7,306 nucleotides of DNA, from the NCBI GenBank assembly GCA_965365345.1, contig CBDUBH010000125.1, positions 1 through 7,306 of the forward strand. Reading direction: 5' to 3'. The notes under the pieces were generated by a model. That model saw only the letters and a program-made list of their open reading frames with translations, searched no databases and had not been told where the DNA came from. Of the stretch, positions 6,185 through 7,306 are shown piece by piece; the stretch's first letter is position 1; the number at the start of each line of letters is the position of its first letter. The stretch is from CBDUBH01 sp965365345. GTDB lineage: Bacteria > Bacteroidota > Ignavibacteria > Ignavibacteriales > SURF-24. The position numbers and the translations under genes are program-made.

Positions 6185-6222
6185 TAAAGTCAAATGATTT
6201 AAAATATTTCTCCAAAGATATT

Positions 6223-6277
6223 ACGGAATTTGTTGCCGGAAAATTTTTGTTCTCCGGTTGCGGATTCCGTTTTTTTT
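6223..6277 (+). terminator. strong intrinsic terminator after the orphan gene
   Basis: ACGGAAT (6223-6229) pairs with ATTCCGT (6264-6270). Inside it, CCGGA (6236-6240) pairs with TCCGG (6253-6257), and the intervening bases pair mostly through G-C and G-T with one T-T mismatch. The loop is about 12 nt and the stem is followed by an uninterrupted run of eight T (6270-6277). It starts 39 nt after the orphan gene stop. A role as rplU attenuator is less likely because a good promoter lies downstream of it. Confidence 0.8.
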
Positions 6278-6283
6278 AATTAT

Positions 6284-6320
6284 AATTTGCAACCCAAATA
6301 TTTTGATTATGTTGCAAATT
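6284..6320. repeat. 9-bp perfect inverted repeat AATTTGCAA/TTGCAAATT
   Basis: AATTTGCAA (6284-6292) and TTGCAAATT (6312-6320) are exact reverse complements separated by 19 nt. The repeat lies between the orphan gene terminator and the rplU promoter, 45 nt upstream of the -35 box. It could be a binding site for a dimeric regulator or a second hairpin; no function is shown. Confidence 0.7.
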
Positions 6321-6364
6321 TAATCTTCTTCGGGCATAAAGTTTCTATTACAAAAATAAATTTA

Positions 6365-6393
6365 TTGACTTATATTCTTATATTTTCTATATT
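6365..6393 (+). promoter_or_regulatory. sigma-70-type promoter of rplU-rpmA
   Basis: TTGACT (6365-6370, five of six to consensus), a 17-nt spacer, and TATATT (6388-6393, five of six). Initiation near 6400 would give a leader of only about 30 nt, too short for a structured ribosomal leader. The boxes resemble the E. coli consensus and not the Bacteroidia -33 TTTG/-7 TAnnTTTG pattern. Confidence 0.75.
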
Positions 6394-6430
6394 TACAATT
6401 CTAAAAATTATTATAGCGGAGGATTTTTAA

Positions 6431-6739
6431 ATGTTTGCTGTGATTGACGTATTGGGACAGCAATTCAAAGTTTCAGAAAATTCTAAAATTTATGTTCCCA
6501 GATTAAAAGAAGATATAAATAAAGAAGTAACTTTTGATAAGATATTGTTGTTTTCTGATGATAACGGAGTAAAAGTTGGTTCTCCGTTGCTTTCCGATTT
6601 AAGCGTAAAAGCAAAAGTTTTAGAACATGTTAAAGATGATAAAGTTCTTGTTTTCAAAAAGAAAAGAAGAAAAGGTTATCAAAAACTTAACGGACACAGA
6701 CAACAACTAAGCAGAATTGAAATTACAAAGATTGGATAA
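6431..6739 (+). CDS. rplU: 50S ribosomal protein L21
   Basis: A 102-residue protein, the usual L21 length. It starts MFAVIDVLGQQFKVSEN, the variable but recognisable L21 opening (commonly MYAVI.tGGkQykV), and contains the conserved basic segment VFKKKRRKGYQKLNGHRQQLSRIEITKI at residues 74-101 that contacts 23S rRNA. The Shine-Dalgarno GGAGG at 6418-6422 lies 8 nt before the ATG. It is followed after 14 nt by rpmA, the near-universal L21-L27 pair, transcribed from the promoter at 6365-6393. Confidence 0.98.
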   Translation: MFAVIDVLGQQFKVSENSKIYVPRLKEDINKEVTFDKILLFSDDNGVKVGSPLLSDLSVKAKVLEHVKDDKVLVFKKKRRKGYQKLNGHRQQLSRIEITKIG

Positions 6740-6753
6740 TCCGGAGGTAAATT

Positions 6754-7011
6754 ATGGCTCATAAGAAAGGTCAAGGTTCATCCCGCAACGGAAGAGATAG
6801 TAACGCGCAAAGATTAGGTGTAAAAAGATTCGGTGGTGAAATGGTTTCTGCTGGTTCAATTTTAGTAAGACAAAGAGGAACAAAATTTCATCCGGGCGCT
6901 AATGTTGGTAAAGGAAGCGATGATACTTTATTTGCTAAAATAGATGGCGTGGTTAAATTTGAAACCAGACGCGGCGAAAGACAATTCATAAGTATTTATG
7001 AAAAAGCTTAA
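6754..7011 (+). CDS. rpmA: 50S ribosomal protein L27
   Basis: An 85-residue protein with the hallmark N-terminus MAHKKGQGSSRNGRDSNAQR, followed by LGVKRFGGE, GSILVRQRGTKFHPG and NVGKGSDDTLFA. The flexible N-terminal tail reaches the peptidyl-transferase centre in the ribosome. It begins directly at MAHKKG, so there is no cleavable N-terminal extension like that of Firmicutes L27. The Shine-Dalgarno GGAGGT at 6743-6748 lies 5 nt from the ATG. It is the last gene of the operon: no obgE follows, and a strong terminator lies 28 nt after the stop. Confidence 0.99.
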   Translation: MAHKKGQGSSRNGRDSNAQRLGVKRFGGEMVSAGSILVRQRGTKFHPGANVGKGSDDTLFAKIDGVVKFETRRGERQFISIYEKA

Positions 7012-7038
7012 GTTAGCATAAATCATAATTGATTTTGT

Positions 7039-7065
7039 AAACCGGCAATTTGCCGGTTTTTATTT
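7039..7065 (+). terminator. intrinsic terminator of rplU-rpmA
   Basis: AAACCGGCA (7039-7047), loop ATT, TGCCGGTTT (7051-7059): a perfect 9-bp stem with a five-pair G-C core. The T-tract is 7057-7065 (TTTT, A at 7062 after TTTTT overall, then TTT). It is the best hairpin in the window. Confidence 0.92.
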
Positions 7066-7111
7066 TAAATCGAAACCCTATTCTACAAATTTTATTTCAA
7101 ATTTTTGGAAT

Positions 7112-7147
7112 TGCGAAATTTAAAAACAATTGATTTTTAAATTTGCA
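7112..7147. repeat. long AT-rich palindrome
   Basis: AAATTTAAAAA (7116-7126) pairs perfectly with TTTTTAAATTT (7134-7144) around a 7-nt loop. After a one-base bulge (G7115) the outer TGC (7112-7114) pairs with GCA (7145-7147), giving 14 bp in all. Neither side is followed by a T-run outside the stem, so it is not a standard terminator. Confidence 0.75.
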
Positions 7148-7241
7148 GGGATTTTTGTTGCAAATCAAAATTAACAAATTTCACTTATAATTTTTGCAAA
7201 CAGCAAATTACCTAAAATGAAAAAACTATATTTACCAATTT

Positions 7242-7279
7242 AAAAATAAAAACGGCTTAACTGATTTCTCAATTAAGCC
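7242..7279 (-). terminator. minus-strand intrinsic terminator for a gene beyond the right edge
   Basis: Read on the minus strand, GGCTTAA (7279-7273) pairs with TTAAGCC (7260-7254), with a further TGA/TCA pairing inside the loop after one mismatch. It is followed by G and TTTTTATTTTT (7252-7242). The plus strand has no T-run after the stem, so the direction is minus. It implies a convergent gene entering from the right. Confidence 0.7.
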
Positions 7280-7306
7280 TTAATATAGTTCGAACAAATT
7301 TTATAA

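Larger units (their letters stand above)
7066..7306. other. AT-rich non-coding region rich in inverted repeats
   Basis: No open frame with a ribosome-binding site is present in either strand; the only ATG on the plus strand (7218) opens an 8-codon frame. The stretch holds the long AT palindrome at 7112-7147, several GCAAAT/ATTTGC words, and a minus-strand terminator near the right end. No tRNA cloverleaf was found: the GTTCGAAC at 7288-7295 looks like a T-loop but has no flanking stem. Confidence 0.7.

Noticed and set aside
6200..6280. Ribosomal protein L21 leader or attenuator
   Set aside because: The hairpin with T-run ends about 90 nt upstream of the best rplU promoter, so it would not be in the rplU transcript. 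It is better placed as the terminator of the preceding gene.
6230..6430. 66-codon open frame starting at TTG just before rplU
   Set aside because: It begins inside the terminator stem, has no ribosome-binding site, spans the inverted repeat and the rplU promoter, and ends in the rplU leader. Its length is what AT-rich DNA with few G+C gives by chance in one frame.
7280..7306. tRNA fragment suggested by GTTCGAAC
   Set aside because: The T-loop-like octamer is a simple palindrome; flanking bases TATA and AAAT do not form a T-stem in either strand, and no acceptor or anticodon arm is visible.

Overview
The window is an AT-rich, gene-dense stretch of bacterial chromosome. By eye it is roughly one third G+C. 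The gene content suggests a Gram-negative member of the Bacteroidota/Chlorobi group, possibly close to Ignavibacteria: an outer-membrane OmpA-family protein with calcium-binding thrombospondin type 3 repeats, a rhomboid with a PPKYDW-type acidic tail, an esterase with a CBM20-like N-terminal domain, and a thioredoxin with a TEDWCGDSAQ motif. The best promoter found (before rplU) has ordinary -35/-10 boxes and not the TTTG/TAnnTTTG type of Bacteroidia. The lineage is inferred from these family resemblances only; no phylogenetic marker was tested.

Layout, left to right. (1) Positions 1-585 are the 3' part of an RlmL-type THUMP-class rRNA guanine-N2 methyltransferase; its 5' part lies outside the window. 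(2) Positions 668-2851 are a probable two-gene operon: an OmpA-like porin/anchor with five perfectly phased 33-residue TSP3 repeats, then a rhomboid intramembrane protease starting 3 nt after its stop. (3) Positions 2906-3511, on the minus strand, are a one-cysteine thioredoxin-fold protein, convergent with the rhomboid and divergent from the next cluster. (4) Positions 3612-5680 are a tight three-gene unit: an MmcQ/YjbR protein, a CxxC redoxin and a secreted or lipid-anchored esterase, closed by a hairpin terminator. (5) Positions 5837-6184 are an unrecognised 115-residue protein with one N-terminal membrane segment, a GTG start and a near-perfect Shine-Dalgarno sequence. It has a terminator before it and a strong one after it. 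(6) Positions 6365-7065 are the rplU-rpmA (L21-L27) operon, with a canonical promoter and a strong terminator. (7) Positions 7066-7306 are non-coding, AT-rich and full of inverted repeats, ending in a minus-strand terminator that points to a convergent gene beyond the right edge.

Most of the window is ordinary envelope, redox and ribosome housekeeping. I see no phage, IS, CRISPR, tRNA or rRNA. No obvious new multi-gene system is visible. The items most worth a second look are the orphan membrane protein, the recurrent ATTTGC/GCAAAT inverted repeats on both sides of the ribosomal operon, the one-cysteine thioredoxin beside a classical redoxin operon, and the NPEYG motif in the methyltransferase. 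Two starts were placed downstream of the longest open frame because of ribosome-binding sites (minus-strand thioredoxin at 3511, redoxin at 3985).
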